Part shown: positions 36,418 to 45,976 of the stretch, piece by piece
How the letters are laid out: every line of letters begins with the position of its first letter
How positions within the stretch are numbered: the stretch's first letter is position 1
NCBI RefSeq assembly: GCF_001401755.1
Contig: NZ_KQ474102.1
Span: forward strand, 258,595 to 322,594
Direction of reading: 5' to 3'
Length of the DNA: 64,000 nucleotides
Origin: Aquimarina longa SW024
GTDB lineage: Bacteria; Bacteroidota; Bacteroidia; Flavobacteriales; Flavobacteriaceae
The notes under the pieces: model-generated
Database searches by the model: none
The model's input: only the letters and a program-made list of their open reading frames with translations
Told to the model about the DNA's origin: nothing
Made by a program: the position numbers and the translations under genes

Positions 36418-36558
36418 AAAACGAGAAAAATTAAAAAAATAAAAGCTTTAATATTAAAATTAAAAAATATAATCGAAAAATACTATCAAGGATACAGCTA
36501 TTTCTTAAAAAAATTAAGAAATTTACGGCTATTTTATTTTTTTTTAAACTCAGATTAA

Positions 36559-37749
36559 ATGCCAGTAGTGTCACATAAAGGCAAAACAATGCCCGAATCT
36601 CCAATACGAAAATTGGTTCCTTTTGCTGAAAAAGCAGCAAAAGACGGTAAACATATCTACCATTTGAATATCGGTCAACCAGATATCAAAACACCAATTG
36701 AAGCCATGGAAGCCGTACGAAATCACACATTAGACATTCTAGCTTACAGCCATTCAGCCGGATTTGAGAGTTTTAGAAGCAAACTAGCTCTATACTATGC
36801 TAAACATGACATTAGTGTTACATCTGATGATATTCTAATTACTACTGGAGGTAGTGAAGCATTAATCTTTACTATGGGTAGTATCACTGACCCTGGAGAT
36901 GAAATCATAGTACCCGAACCTTTTTATGCCAATTACTATAGTTTTTCAACACAATCTACCGTAAAAGTAGTACCTGTAGTTTCTTCTATAGAAAATGGAT
37001 TTGCTTTACCATCCATCTCTGAATTCGAAAAACTTATCACATCAAAGACTAAAGCCATATTAATTTGTAACCCAGGTAATCCAACGGGTTACTTATATAG
37101 TAAAGAAGAAATCAAAGAATTATCTAGACTTGCTATAAAATACGACCTATTCTTGATCTCTGATGAAGTCTATCGAGAATTTGTATATGATGAATCAGAA
37201 CATTATTCTATTTTACAAGAAAAAGAATTAAATGAACATGCTATTGTAATAGATTCTCTATCTAAGAGATATAGTATGTGTGGAGCGCGTATTGGATGTA
37301 TGGTTAGCAAAAATAAGAATGTAATAGAAACCGCCATGAAATTTGCACAAGCTCGGTTAAGCCCTCCTACCTTTGCGCAAATTGCTAGCGAAGCTGCACT
37401 AGATGCTCCAGAATCATACTACACAGAAACTATTGCTAAATATAAATTAAGAAGAGATACCCTAGTTGCTGGACTTAAAGAAATCCCAGGAGTAAAAGTA
37501 TCCACTCCTAAAGGTGCTTTTTACTGTATTGCTGAATTACCCATTAAAGATGCTGATCATTTTACAGAATGGCTTTTAGGTACTTTTCATCTAAATATGG
37601 AAACAATTATGCTCACTCCTGCTTCTGGATTTTACTCAAGCATTAATAAAGGAAAAAATCAAGTTCGCATAGCTTATGTTCTAAATCGTAGAGACTTAAA
37701 AAAAGCAATAGAAATATTAAAAATCGCGCTAGAAAAATATAATGACTAA
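36559..37749 (+). CDS. PLP-dependent aminotransferase, class I/II
   Basis: A 396-residue fold-type I aminotransferase. The PLP lysine lies in VIDSLSKRYSMCGARIG near residue 236. Other motifs are LNIGQPDIKTP at the start, ITTGGSEALIFTM, ICNPGNPTGYLY and FLISDEVYREFVY. The family contains aspartate, aromatic and broad-range aminotransferases; the exact amino acid cannot be told. Its stop overlaps the murB ATG (TAATG), so it is coupled to that cell-wall gene. Confidence 0.92.
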   Translation: MPVVSHKGKTMPESPIRKLVPFAEKAAKDGKHIYHLNIGQPDIKTPIEAMEAVRNHTLDILAYSHSAGFESFRSKLALYYAKHDISVTSDDILITTGGSEALIFTMGSITDPGDEIIVPEPFYANYYSFSTQSTVKVVPVVSSIENGFALPSISEFEKLITSKTKAILICNPGNPTGYLYSKEEIKELSRLAIKYDLFLISDEVYREFVYDESEHYSILQEKELNEHAIVIDSLSKRYSMCGARIGCMVSKNKNVIETAMKFAQARLSPPTFAQIASEAALDAPESYYTETIAKYKLRRDTLVAGLKEIPGVKVSTPKGAFYCIAELPIKDADHFTEWLLGTFHLNMETIMLTPASGFYSSINKGKNQVRIAYVLNRRDLKKAIEILKIALEKYND

Positions 37750-38762
37750 TGAAGGTTGAGAATAATAAATCCTTAAAAGAATATAATACTTTTGGTATTA
37801 ACAGTACTGCTTCAGAGTTTGTTTCAATAACCTCTGAAGCAGATTTAATTAATGCGATTTCAATCATACATAAAAGACCTATTTTTATATTAAGTGGAGG
37901 TAGTAATATGCTATTAACAAAAAATCTTGATGCATTTGTTCTACATATAAAAATAAAAGGTATTACTGTTATTGAGGAGTCAGAAAACTCAGTATTAATT
38001 TCTGTAAACGCAGGAGAAAACTGGCATGATTTTGTACAATATTGTATAAAGAATAATTATGGTGGATTAGAAAATCTATCCCTAATTCCTGGTTACGTTG
38101 GTAGTGCTCCTATTCAAAATATTGGTGCTTATGGTGTAGAACTTAAAGACACTATGATAAGTTGTGAAGCAATCAACATTGCCACCAGAAAGAAACACAT
38201 CTTCTCGAATAAAGATTGTAAATTCGGATACCGCAATTCTATTTTCAAAAATGAAGTAAAGGGAGAATATATCATCACAAAAGTCACATTTAACCTCACT
38301 AAAAAAGAACATACTCTTACTACTAGTTATGGAGCCATAGAAAGTGCATTAAATGACCAAGGAATTACCAAACCAACAATCAAAGATATTTCTGAAGCAG
38401 TTATCAAAATACGTAAAAGCAAACTCCCTGATCCTTCAAAAATAGGAAATAGTGGTAGTTTTTTTAAAAACCCTGTTATTACAAAAAGTCATTTTACTAA
38501 ACTTCAAAAAATATATCCAAACATTCCATCATATAAAATAGATGACGATCATATAAAAGTCCCTGCAGGCTGGCTAATAGAACAATCTGGTTTTAAAGGA
38601 AAACGATGGGGTGATGCAGGAGTACATGAAAAACAAGCCTTAGTTTTAGTAAATTATGATAACGCTACAGGAAAAGAAATTTTAGACCTTTCTAAAAAAA
38701 TCATTTCAGGAATAAAGGAAAAATTTGATATTCTTCTAGAAACTGAGGTTAATATAATATAA
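37749..38762 (+). CDS. murB: UDP-N-acetylenolpyruvoylglucosamine reductase
   Basis: A 337-residue FAD enzyme that reduces the enolpyruvyl group to make UDP-N-acetylmuramate. FAD motifs are FILSGGSNMLL near residue 50 and LIPGYVGSAPIQNIGAYG near residue 120. FGYRNSIFK and GNSGSFFKNP carry the catalytic serine region. It is the longer type I form. It is joined to the aminotransferase gene by a one-base TAATG overlap. Confidence 0.96.
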   Translation: MKVENNKSLKEYNTFGINSTASEFVSITSEADLINAISIIHKRPIFILSGGSNMLLTKNLDAFVLHIKIKGITVIEESENSVLISVNAGENWHDFVQYCIKNNYGGLENLSLIPGYVGSAPIQNIGAYGVELKDTMISCEAINIATRKKHIFSNKDCKFGYRNSIFKNEVKGEYIITKVTFNLTKKEHTLTTSYGAIESALNDQGITKPTIKDISEAVIKIRKSKLPDPSKIGNSGSFFKNPVITKSHFTKLQKIYPNIPSYKIDDDHIKVPAGWLIEQSGFKGKRWGDAGVHEKQALVLVNYDNATGKEILDLSKKIISGIKEKFDILLETEVNII

Positions 38763-38849
38763 CCGCAAAACTCTTCACATTAAATTTTATTAAAAAAAAT
38801 AATAATTGTTTTTATTTAATAGGGCACTTACTTAGCCGCACATTCTTTG

Positions 38850-38857
38850 TATCTTTG
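38850..38857 (+). promoter_or_regulatory. TAnnTTTG promoter element
   Basis: Reads TATCTTTG, 34 bases before the ATG of the small cysteine-rich membrane protein at 38884. Confidence 0.68.
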
Positions 38858-38883
38858 TAAAAAAAATTGATTTTTATACAGTT

Positions 38884-39090
38884 ATGAAACTTTTATTACT
38901 TACAGTTGGTTTATTATTATTAGCATTTGGTGGTATTGCTATCAAGTTATGGGCAAAAAAAGATGGTAAATTTGCTGGTACATGTGCTAGTCAAAGCCCT
39001 TTTTTAAATAAAGAAGGTGAATCGTGTTCTCTATGTGGTAAAACTCCAGATGAATATTCAACCTGTAATGATGAAAAGCATTCTAATTAG
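38884..39090 (+). CDS. Small cysteine-rich membrane protein, NqrM-like
   Basis: A 68-residue protein. One N-terminal membrane helix covers about residues 2-23, then AKKDGKFAGTCASQSPF and CSLCGKTPDEYSTC, giving four cysteines outside the membrane. The layout of one helix followed by GTC and a CxxC resembles NqrM (DUF539), which helps insert FMN or iron into the Na+-translocating NADH:quinone reductase. No nqr genes are in the window, so this is only a suggestion. It is co-directional with the sigma factor gene 43 bases downstream. Confidence 0.6.
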   Translation: MKLLLLTVGLLLLAFGGIAIKLWAKKDGKFAGTCASQSPFLNKEGESCSLCGKTPDEYSTCNDEKHSN

Positions 39091-39133
39091 TTTTTAACTA
39101 TGTTAGTCACTTATTCTAATCAAAAAAAAATCA

Positions 39134-39706
39134 TTGAAAAAAGAAAAATCTATTCCTCTAGAAGATCACATTAAAAATGCTAAAGAAGGGAAACAAATAT
39201 CTTTTAATTATCTTTTAGATACTTTTTGGAATGATGTTTATAATTTTCAGTTAAAAAGAACTGAAGATGAATACGAAGCCGAAGATATTACGATACAAAG
39301 TTTTTCTAGAGCATTTGATAGAATCAGCACATTTAAGGAAGAATATAGCTTCAAAACTTGGTTGATTCAGATTTCAAAAAATATTCACATAGATTTATTA
39401 CGAAAAAAAAATGCTTCAATACAATCTAAGACCACTACCCAAGCAGATGATGTGGTGTACAAAATTATTGACGACACTCCCACTCCAGAAGATAAATTAA
39501 TTACTAAACAGAATCTAGCTCAGTTACTCCTGTATATTAAGCAATTAAAGCCTAACTATCAAAAAGTAATTAATTTAAGATATTTTCAGGAGTTGAGTTA
39601 TAAAGAGATCGCTGACCACCTAGATGAACCCATAAATAATGTTAAAGTTAAATTACTACGAGCTAAAAAATTACTTTCTGAGATAATCACTGATGTAAAA
39701 CATTAA
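39134..39706 (+). CDS. ECF-type RNA polymerase sigma factor
   Basis: A 190-residue sigma-70 family protein of two regions. Region 2 is YEAEDITIQSFSRAFDRIST followed by FKTWLIQISKNIHIDLLRKK. Region 4 is LKPNYQKVINLRYFQELS followed by YKEIADHLDEPINNVKVKLL, the helix-turn-helix. The start is a TTG; an upstream in-frame TAG at 39104 leaves no ATG alternative, and no promoter element overlaps this TTG. No anti-sigma factor gene follows. Its targets are unknown. Confidence 0.9.
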   Translation: MKKEKSIPLEDHIKNAKEGKQISFNYLLDTFWNDVYNFQLKRTEDEYEAEDITIQSFSRAFDRISTFKEEYSFKTWLIQISKNIHIDLLRKKNASIQSKTTTQADDVVYKIIDDTPTPEDKLITKQNLAQLLLYIKQLKPNYQKVINLRYFQELSYKEIADHLDEPINNVKVKLLRAKKLLSEIITDVKH

Positions 39707-39717
39707 TGTTTTAAAAA

Positions 39718-39948
39718 TTACCTTAAAGTAAATGAAGTAAACTCCTTTATAATACTGTATAATGGATCAATCCATTTATCATTAATCTTTTTATCATATT
39801 TAATAAACTTTTGTACCAACCCTTTTGGTGCAGAAATTTCTTTCTCTATTGCAGTGATATTAATATATCTCTGATTATTAAGTAACCATTTTTCCACACG
39901 CTTTCGATTGTTTTTCTTCTTTTTAAGACTAACCAATTCTTCAGACAT
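39718..39948 (-). CDS. Hypothetical small basic protein
   Basis: A 76-residue protein rich in Lys and Asn, starting at an ATG. The order of helices in KRVEKWLLNNQRYINITAIEKE and then APKGLVQKFIKYDKKI looks like a small helix-turn-helix fold, as in phage-type DNA-binding or replication proteins, but I do not recognise it. It converges on the sigma factor gene with 11 bases between the stops. A DNA-binding role is a guess. Confidence 0.5.
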   Translation of the reverse strand: MSEELVSLKKKKNNRKRVEKWLLNNQRYINITAIEKEISAPKGLVQKFIKYDKKINDKWIDPLYSIIKEFTSFTLR

Positions 39949-40191
39949 GATTTTTTATCTTTAATTAAGAGGATAACTAGAAAAAATAAAAAAAATTTCA
40001 CGTTAACTTAATTTTAACCTAATGTTAAGACTTTACTTAAGTAAGGTATTGCAGTAAACTAAAAAATCTATAGTTTATGATTTTCAGAATATACTTTTCT
40101 AACTAGAACACTTCTTTATTAATCAACAAACTTCTTTTGTAACGATATCTTAACTTTACAGAAAACTTCATTTTAATCTAAGCTTTCTTTG

Positions 40192-40199
40192 TATTTTTG
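40192..40199 (+). promoter_or_regulatory. TAnnTTTG promoter element of lipA
   Basis: Reads TATTTTTG, 18 bases before the lipA ATG at 40217, preceded by TTTCTTTG. Confidence 0.65.
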
Positions 40200-40216
40200 C
40201 TAAAAATATTTCTTGT

Positions 40217-41089
40217 ATGAATAATGATGTTACTAGTGTAGCTCCACCTAAAGGAAAACCAAAATGGTTACGTGTTAAACTCCCCACAGGAAAAAAATAT
40301 ACCGAACTCCGAGGACTGGTAGATAAATATAGTCTACACACAATCTGCACCTCAGGAAGTTGCCCTAACATGGGAGAATGTTGGAGTGAAGGAACAGCTA
40401 CTTTTATGATATTAGGAAATATCTGCACACGATCTTGTGGTTTTTGTGGAGTAAAAACAGGAAGACCTGAGACAGTAGATTGGGAAGAACCCGAAAAAGT
40501 CGCTCGATCTATAAAAATTATGAATATAAAACATGCAGTAATAACATCTGTAGACAGAGATGATTTATTAGATGGTGGTTCAATTATCTGGGCAGAAACT
40601 ATCCAAGCTATTCGTAGAATGAACCCAGAAACTACACTAGAAACTTTACTCCCCGATTTTCAAGGAAAAACAAAGAATATCGATAGAATTATTGCGGTAA
40701 AACCAGAAGTTGTTTCTCATAATATGGAGACCGTAAAAAGATTAACACGAGAAGTTAGAATACAAGCTAAATATGAGCAAAGCTTACAAGTTTTAAAATA
40801 TCTTAAAGACAATGGCATTGATCGTACAAAAAGTGGAATCATGCTTGGTCTTGGAGAAAAAGAAAATGAGGTTATACAAACACTTACAGATCTAAGAACT
40901 GTAGGATTAGATATTGTTACTATCGGACAATATTTACAACCAAGTAAAAAACACCTACCAGTCAAAGAATTTATAACTCCGGATCAGTTCAAAAAATATG
41001 AAGAAATTGGATTAGAAATGGGGTTTAGACATGTAGAAAGTGGTGCTCTAGTAAGATCTTCTTATAAAGCTCAAAAACATTTAACATAA
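40217..41089 (+). CDS. lipA: Lipoyl synthase
   Basis: A 290-residue radical SAM enzyme that inserts two sulfurs into octanoyl groups on E2 and H proteins. The radical SAM motif is CTRSCGFC and the auxiliary cluster motif is CTSGSCPNMGEC upstream of it. DRDDLLDGGS and the terminal RSSYKAQ serine motif complete the family picture. It needs octanoyl transferase LipB, which is not seen here. The gene is followed after 22 bases by gap and probably shares a transcript. Confidence 0.97.
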   Translation: MNNDVTSVAPPKGKPKWLRVKLPTGKKYTELRGLVDKYSLHTICTSGSCPNMGECWSEGTATFMILGNICTRSCGFCGVKTGRPETVDWEEPEKVARSIKIMNIKHAVITSVDRDDLLDGGSIIWAETIQAIRRMNPETTLETLLPDFQGKTKNIDRIIAVKPEVVSHNMETVKRLTREVRIQAKYEQSLQVLKYLKDNGIDRTKSGIMLGLGEKENEVIQTLTDLRTVGLDIVTIGQYLQPSKKHLPVKEFITPDQFKKYEEIGLEMGFRHVESGALVRSSYKAQKHLT

Positions 41090-41111
41090 CTAAAAAAGTA
41101 ATATCCATTTA

Positions 41112-42116
41112 ATGAATACGTCTACTAGAATTGCTATCAACGGCTTCGGAAGAATTGGTCGTAATTTATTTAGATTATTGGTCAATCACCCACATATAGA
41201 GGTTGTAGCTATCAATGATCTTGCTGATTCAAAAACATTAAGTCACCTACTTAAATATGATAGTATTCATGGTATTTTACCTTTTGAAATATCTTACACC
41301 AAAGATCATATAGTCGTACAAAACAAAACAATTCCATTACTTAACAAACAAGATCCCGAGCAATGTAACTGGAAAAAATACGATGTAGATGTAGTTATAG
41401 AATCTACAGGAAAATTTAAAACAAGATCTAGTGCTGAAAAGCACCTAAAAGCAGGAGCAAAAAAAGTTATTCTTTCTGCCCCCCCTGTAGATGATAGTGT
41501 AAAGACTATTGTTATGGGAGTAAATGATCACATTATAGATGGTTCAGAAAGTATTATATCAAATGCTTCTTGTACTACAAATAATGCAGCACCTATGATT
41601 AAGGTTGTCAATGATTTATGTGGTATTGAGCAAGCTTATATCACTACAATACATAGCTATACCACAGATCAAAGCTTACATGATCAACCTCATAGGGATT
41701 TAAGACGCGCAAGAGCCGCTAGCCAATCTATTGTTCCTACAACAACGGGGGCTGCAAAAGCACTAACAAAAATTTTTCCTGAATTAAGTAATGTTATAGG
41801 AGGGTGTGGAATCCGGGTTCCTGTTCCAAATGGGTCGCTTACAGACATTACCTTTAATGTTAAAAAACAAACATCAATTCAAGAAATTAATGATGAGTTT
41901 AAAAAAGCTTCAGAAGCTAATTTAAAAAGTATTTTGTCTTATACCGAAGATCCAATTGTATCTGTTGATATTCTTGGTAATCCATACTCTTGTACATTTG
42001 ATTCATTAATGACTTCTGTAATAGGAAAAATGGTAAAAATAATAGGCTGGTATGATAATGAAATTGGCTATAGTAGCAGAATAATCGATTTAATTATTCA
42101 CATTTGTAAGAAATAA
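41112..42116 (+). CDS. gap: Glyceraldehyde-3-phosphate dehydrogenase
   Basis: A 334-residue NAD-dependent enzyme. The start RIAINGFGRIGRNLFRLL is the nucleotide-binding motif. The catalytic cysteine lies in SNASCTTNNAAP near residue 155, and the following HSYTTDQSLHD and RRARAASQSIVPTTTGAAKA are diagnostic. The end WYDNEIGYSSRI is standard. It acts in glycolysis or gluconeogenesis. A second isozyme elsewhere is possible but cannot be seen here. It lies between lipA and a histidine kinase gene. Confidence 0.96.
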   Translation: MNTSTRIAINGFGRIGRNLFRLLVNHPHIEVVAINDLADSKTLSHLLKYDSIHGILPFEISYTKDHIVVQNKTIPLLNKQDPEQCNWKKYDVDVVIESTGKFKTRSSAEKHLKAGAKKVILSAPPVDDSVKTIVMGVNDHIIDGSESIISNASCTTNNAAPMIKVVNDLCGIEQAYITTIHSYTTDQSLHDQPHRDLRRARAASQSIVPTTTGAAKALTKIFPELSNVIGGCGIRVPVPNGSLTDITFNVKKQTSIQEINDEFKKASEANLKSILSYTEDPIVSVDILGNPYSCTFDSLMTSVIGKMVKIIGWYDNEIGYSSRIIDLIIHICKK

Positions 42117-42146
42117 CTATCTTAGTTGAGATATTTCAAAAGAAAA

Positions 42147-44369
42147 ATGCCAACCCAATTCAAATACTTTACAGTTATACTTTTATTAGTTTGTTATTTT
42201 TTTGGTGTCTCACAAACAACTAAAGATCTAGAAAACAAACAATTAAAAGACTCTATAGAACATTATTTAATTAATGCCTCTCAATCCATTGATCAAGCAA
42301 AATTAGAACTTGCACTTTCTAATATTATTAATGCAAAAGAACTTGCCTTACAAAAACAAGACAAAATCTATATCGCAAGAACTAATATGATACTTGCTAA
42401 GTTATATATAGAACTAGGTGATCTAAAAAAAGCTGAAGAACAAATTCTTGATGCAATAGCAATTCAAAATGAAGGGAAAGATGAAATTATGCTTGCTTCT
42501 TCATATACTATTTATGGATCAATATATATCAGACTTAAAAAATATAAAGCAGCATTACAATCACTAGAAACAGCACTTATACTAGCAAAAAAAAATAAAA
42601 TTAAATCTCAAGAAGGGCATATAAAATTAAATCTTGGTATTTTAGCGCTTGCCCAAAATCAACCTGAATTAGCCATACAACATTTTGATAGTGGACTTCC
42701 CATTATCAGTTCACTTGATCAATATTATTTTAAAGCACAATTATATACCAATAAAGCTAGAGCACAATTATTACTCAATCAGCCTGTTGATGCAAAAAAA
42801 ACTAATGATTTAGCCATGCAGATTGGTCAGGATATGGGATATTCTGAAATACGCTCAGAGTGCTATGAATTATATAGCCAGATATATGAAAAAAAAGAAG
42901 ATTACTTCTCCTCTCTCCGTAATTTAAGAGCTCATGAAAAAATAAAAGACTCCTTATTTAACACCAATAAAGAAATTATAGCTCAAGAGGCTGGCGCAAA
43001 ATTAAGTCTAAACGAAAACAATGTTCTAATTGAAGAATTAACCGAAGAAAACATTCAACAACAAAGATCTTTAAAATTAGGACGCCTAACTACTATATTA
43101 AGTATCGCATTAATAACCATATTATCACTTTTAACTCTTTCTTTATATAAAAATAATAATTTAAGAGCTAGAGCAAATGAATTATTACAAAACAAAAATA
43201 CAGAACTTATTTTAGCCAAAGAAAATGCAGAAAGAGCAAGCGAAGCCAAAGTACAATTTCTGTCTACAATAACTCACGAACTAAGGACACCATTATATGC
43301 TGTCACAGGACTAACTCATTTATTACTTGAAGAAAGCCCTACGCCCAATCAAAAAGAGCATCTTAATTCACTTAAGTTCTCTGGAGAGTATCTTTTATCA
43401 TTAATCAATAACATACTAGATCTCAATAAACTAGAAGCCAATAAAGTCGAAGTAGAAAACACCTCATTCAATCTCAAAAAAAGAATTAATGATGTACTAA
43501 TTGCCTTAGGTAAATCTGCAAAAGACAGGGATAACAATTTACATTATGAGTTTGATGAATCCATACCTCCTAAATTAAAAGGTGATCCATTAAAAATATC
43601 ACAAATTTTAATTAATCTTATTGGAAACTCTATAAAATTCACTCAAAATGGAGATATCTGGATACGTGTAAGCCCCATTAGCCAAGTTGAAAACAAAATA
43701 GCTCTTAATTTTGAAATTGAAGACAATGGAGTAGGAATATCAGAAAAGAAACAGCAAAGTATTTTTGAGAATTTTACACAAGGATCTGTACAGATTAACA
43801 GAAAATTTGGAGGTACAGGATTAGGACTATCAATTGTAAAAAATCTATTATCCTTAATGGGAAGTGAAATCAACTTAGAAAGTAAATTAGGTAAAGGATC
43901 CAAATTTATGTTTAATCTTACGTTTGAAATCTTTGAAGATAAAAGTACTGACTATGCTGAAGAAGCTAAAAAAATAGATTACAGCGTAATGGTTGACAAA
44001 CATGTATTGATAGTAGAAGACAATAAAATCAATCAACTAATTACACGAAAAATTTTAGAAAAAAATAGAATAAATTGCGATGTAGCCGATAATGGAAATA
44101 TTGCAATAAATAAAACAAAAGAAAATTCTTTTGATCTAATTCTTATGGATATTCATATGCCAGGAATTAGTGGAATACAAGCCACCAAACAAATTAGAGA
44201 ATTCAACACCGAAATCCCTATTATTGCATTAACAGCAGTTACTCTAGATGATAATTTGGATGAGTTCTATGATAATGGTTTTAACGACATAATACCTAAG
44301 CCCTATAAAACAGAGGAGTTTTTTACAAAACTCCATAAAGCATTAGTAAAAAAACAAGCTACTGTTTAA
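42147..44369 (+). CDS. TPR-containing hybrid histidine kinase
   Basis: A 740-residue sensor. A signal peptide (residues 1-23 from this start) precedes about six TPR repeats in the periplasm (about 40-270). One membrane helix follows at about 310-335. The HisKA domain has the phospho-acceptor in STITHELRTPLYA. The ATPase domain has NGVGI-type segments and GGTGLGLSIVKNL. A C-terminal receiver has the acceptor Asp in LILMDIHMPGISG. I use the ATG at 42147 because the TTG at 42126 only adds a basic stretch before the signal peptide. The partner regulator is not adjacent. It starts 30 bases after gap. Confidence 0.9.
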   Translation: MPTQFKYFTVILLLVCYFFGVSQTTKDLENKQLKDSIEHYLINASQSIDQAKLELALSNIINAKELALQKQDKIYIARTNMILAKLYIELGDLKKAEEQILDAIAIQNEGKDEIMLASSYTIYGSIYIRLKKYKAALQSLETALILAKKNKIKSQEGHIKLNLGILALAQNQPELAIQHFDSGLPIISSLDQYYFKAQLYTNKARAQLLLNQPVDAKKTNDLAMQIGQDMGYSEIRSECYELYSQIYEKKEDYFSSLRNLRAHEKIKDSLFNTNKEIIAQEAGAKLSLNENNVLIEELTEENIQQQRSLKLGRLTTILSIALITILSLLTLSLYKNNNLRARANELLQNKNTELILAKENAERASEAKVQFLSTITHELRTPLYAVTGLTHLLLEESPTPNQKEHLNSLKFSGEYLLSLINNILDLNKLEANKVEVENTSFNLKKRINDVLIALGKSAKDRDNNLHYEFDESIPPKLKGDPLKISQILINLIGNSIKFTQNGDIWIRVSPISQVENKIALNFEIEDNGVGISEKKQQSIFENFTQGSVQINRKFGGTGLGLSIVKNLLSLMGSEINLESKLGKGSKFMFNLTFEIFEDKSTDYAEEAKKIDYSVMVDKHVLIVEDNKINQLITRKILEKNRINCDVADNGNIAINKTKENSFDLILMDIHMPGISGIQATKQIREFNTEIPIIALTAVTLDDNLDEFYDNGFNDIIPKPYKTEEFFTKLHKALVKKQATV

Positions 44370-44855
44370 TTTTTAGCAAAAAAACTGAAATAAAAATCTT
44401 ACAAAAAAATATCTCCCCCCTATTATAGCTTTCTTTTTAGTTAAAACCACATACAAGCGTAAAAGCAAAACACACTTTCTATCTAAATAATTTTAGAGCT
44501 AAGACTATATTACAAGTCCCCCCCACTTTGTTGATTGGATATATACAAACGTTACTTGTATAGATTATTTCTTTTTTCATAATCATTAACTATATTAGTT
44601 TTTTTAAACTAAAAATCAACGAATAAACTAATATACTAGGATATACCTCACAAAATAACCACTACTCTAAACCCTAGGAAGCATTCTCCTTACAATAACA
44701 CTACTATGAAATCTTCTCTTTTTCTTCTAAGATAACCACTTCTCAAACAATACGTATATTTTAGACCTATCAAGAAATTAATCCAAAAAAAAGGGGTAAA
44801 ACGTACTAATCTTAATATCCCTAATTTAAAATCTTATATAAATGAACACCAAAAA
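44370..44855. other. Intergenic region without recognised feature
   Basis: 486 AT-rich bases between the convergent kinase and lpxK genes. It holds several unusual C- or G-runs (44414-44419, 44518-44523, 44792-44796) and a short repeat TTAGTTT / AAACTAA near 44598-44616. No terminator with a clear T-run and no ORF is supported. Confidence 0.5.
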
Positions 44856-45869
44856 TTATATAATACTATTCATAAATTCTAATATCTTAACATCAAAAAA
44901 ATCGCTATTCTCAATAAACTTAATCTCTATTGGCTGATACCATAATTTCTTTTCAGAAATACTCGAAGACAACCTAACATAATCTTTTTCTGTAGTCACT
45001 ATAAATTCCAGAGCACTTAATTTTATCAATTCAGTATCTGTAAAATTATGATGATCAGAAAAATTAATATGATCAAACTTTAGTCCTAAAGCAGTATAAT
45101 ATTCTACCAAAGGAGTTGGATTAGCGATACCTGTAACTAGAGTAAAATGAATATTCTTCAAAGAACTAACTGATCTAGCCTCAGAAACATTCATAATATT
45201 GTCGCCATAATTAATAGTAGTAAAAAACAAATCCTGATTAGGTTTTACAGCTAACTTATATTCTATTTTTTTTCTTTCCTCAATAGATAATTGACTAGGA
45301 CATTTAGTAACCACTATAATATCCGCTCGTTCAGCTCCTCTTCTTGGCTCTCTTAAATTACCCGTAGGCAACACTATATCATCACAGTAGAGGTCATAAT
45401 ATGGAGTAAGTAAAATATAAAACCCAGCCTTTACCTTACGATGTTGATAAGCATCGTCCAATATAATAACCTCTGGTTGCGGAGTTAAAGATCGTAAAGT
45501 AGCAATTCCATTACGTCGGTCTGCATCTACAGCTACAATAACATCAGAAAATTTTTTTTTAAATTGAAGAGGCTCATCACCTACCTGTCTAACCTTAGCA
45601 TCAGGTCTAACTAACAGAAAACCTTTTGTCTCTCTTTTATATCCTCTACTAAGAGTAGCTAATGTTATTTTATCTCTAAGTAATGTAATTAAGTATTCTA
45701 CCATCGGTGATTTCCCTGTTCCTCCAACACTAAGATTCCCAACAACAAGTACTGGAAAATCATAAACCGTAGATTTCTTAACTCCTATATCATATAGTTT
45801 ATTTCGCAACCAAGTAACCAAGTAATAAAATGGAACAAAAGGCAGAAGTATTTTTCGTAGTACATTCAC
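44856..45869 (-). CDS. lpxK: Tetraacyldisaccharide 4'-kinase
   Basis: A 337-residue membrane-associated kinase of lipid A synthesis that phosphorylates the 4' position of the disaccharide precursor. The P-loop is VVGNLSVGGTGKSPMVEYL near residue 45. An amphipathic N-terminal helix (LLPFVPFYYLVTWLRNKLY) anchors it to the inner membrane. LDDAYQHRKV is the other family motif. The start is a GTG at 45869, which matches the family N-terminus; the ATG nearby is out of frame. A TAnnTTTG element lies upstream. Confidence 0.95.
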   Translation of the reverse strand: MNVLRKILLPFVPFYYLVTWLRNKLYDIGVKKSTVYDFPVLVVGNLSVGGTGKSPMVEYLITLLRDKITLATLSRGYKRETKGFLLVRPDAKVRQVGDEPLQFKKKFSDVIVAVDADRRNGIATLRSLTPQPEVIILDDAYQHRKVKAGFYILLTPYYDLYCDDIVLPTGNLREPRRGAERADIIVVTKCPSQLSIEERKKIEYKLAVKPNQDLFFTTINYGDNIMNVSEARSVSSLKNIHFTLVTGIANPTPLVEYYTALGLKFDHINFSDHHNFTDTELIKLSALEFIVTTEKDYVRLSSSISEKKLWYQPIEIKFIENSDFFDVKILEFMNSII

Positions 45870-45899
45870 ACGATTAAAATTTTAAATATATTGACCTCA

Positions 45900-45907
45900 C
45901 AAAAGTA
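45900..45907 (-). promoter_or_regulatory. TAnnTTTG promoter element of lpxK
   Basis: Reads TACTTTTG on the minus strand, 30 bases before the GTG start at 45869. Confidence 0.6.
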
Positions 45908-45976
45908 TAAAACGAAACTTTAGATTATTGGTAAAACTTTTTTTACATTCAATTTTTATTAAAAAAAGATATTATT

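Noticed and set aside
40033-40044. 12-base palindrome TTACTTAAGTAA upstream of lipA
   Set aside because: Palindromes of this size from A and T are expected by chance in such AT-rich spacers; no second copy was seen as operator support.
42126-42146. TTG start for the hybrid kinase
   Set aside because: It adds seven residues before a normal signal peptide; the ATG at 42147 is the better start.
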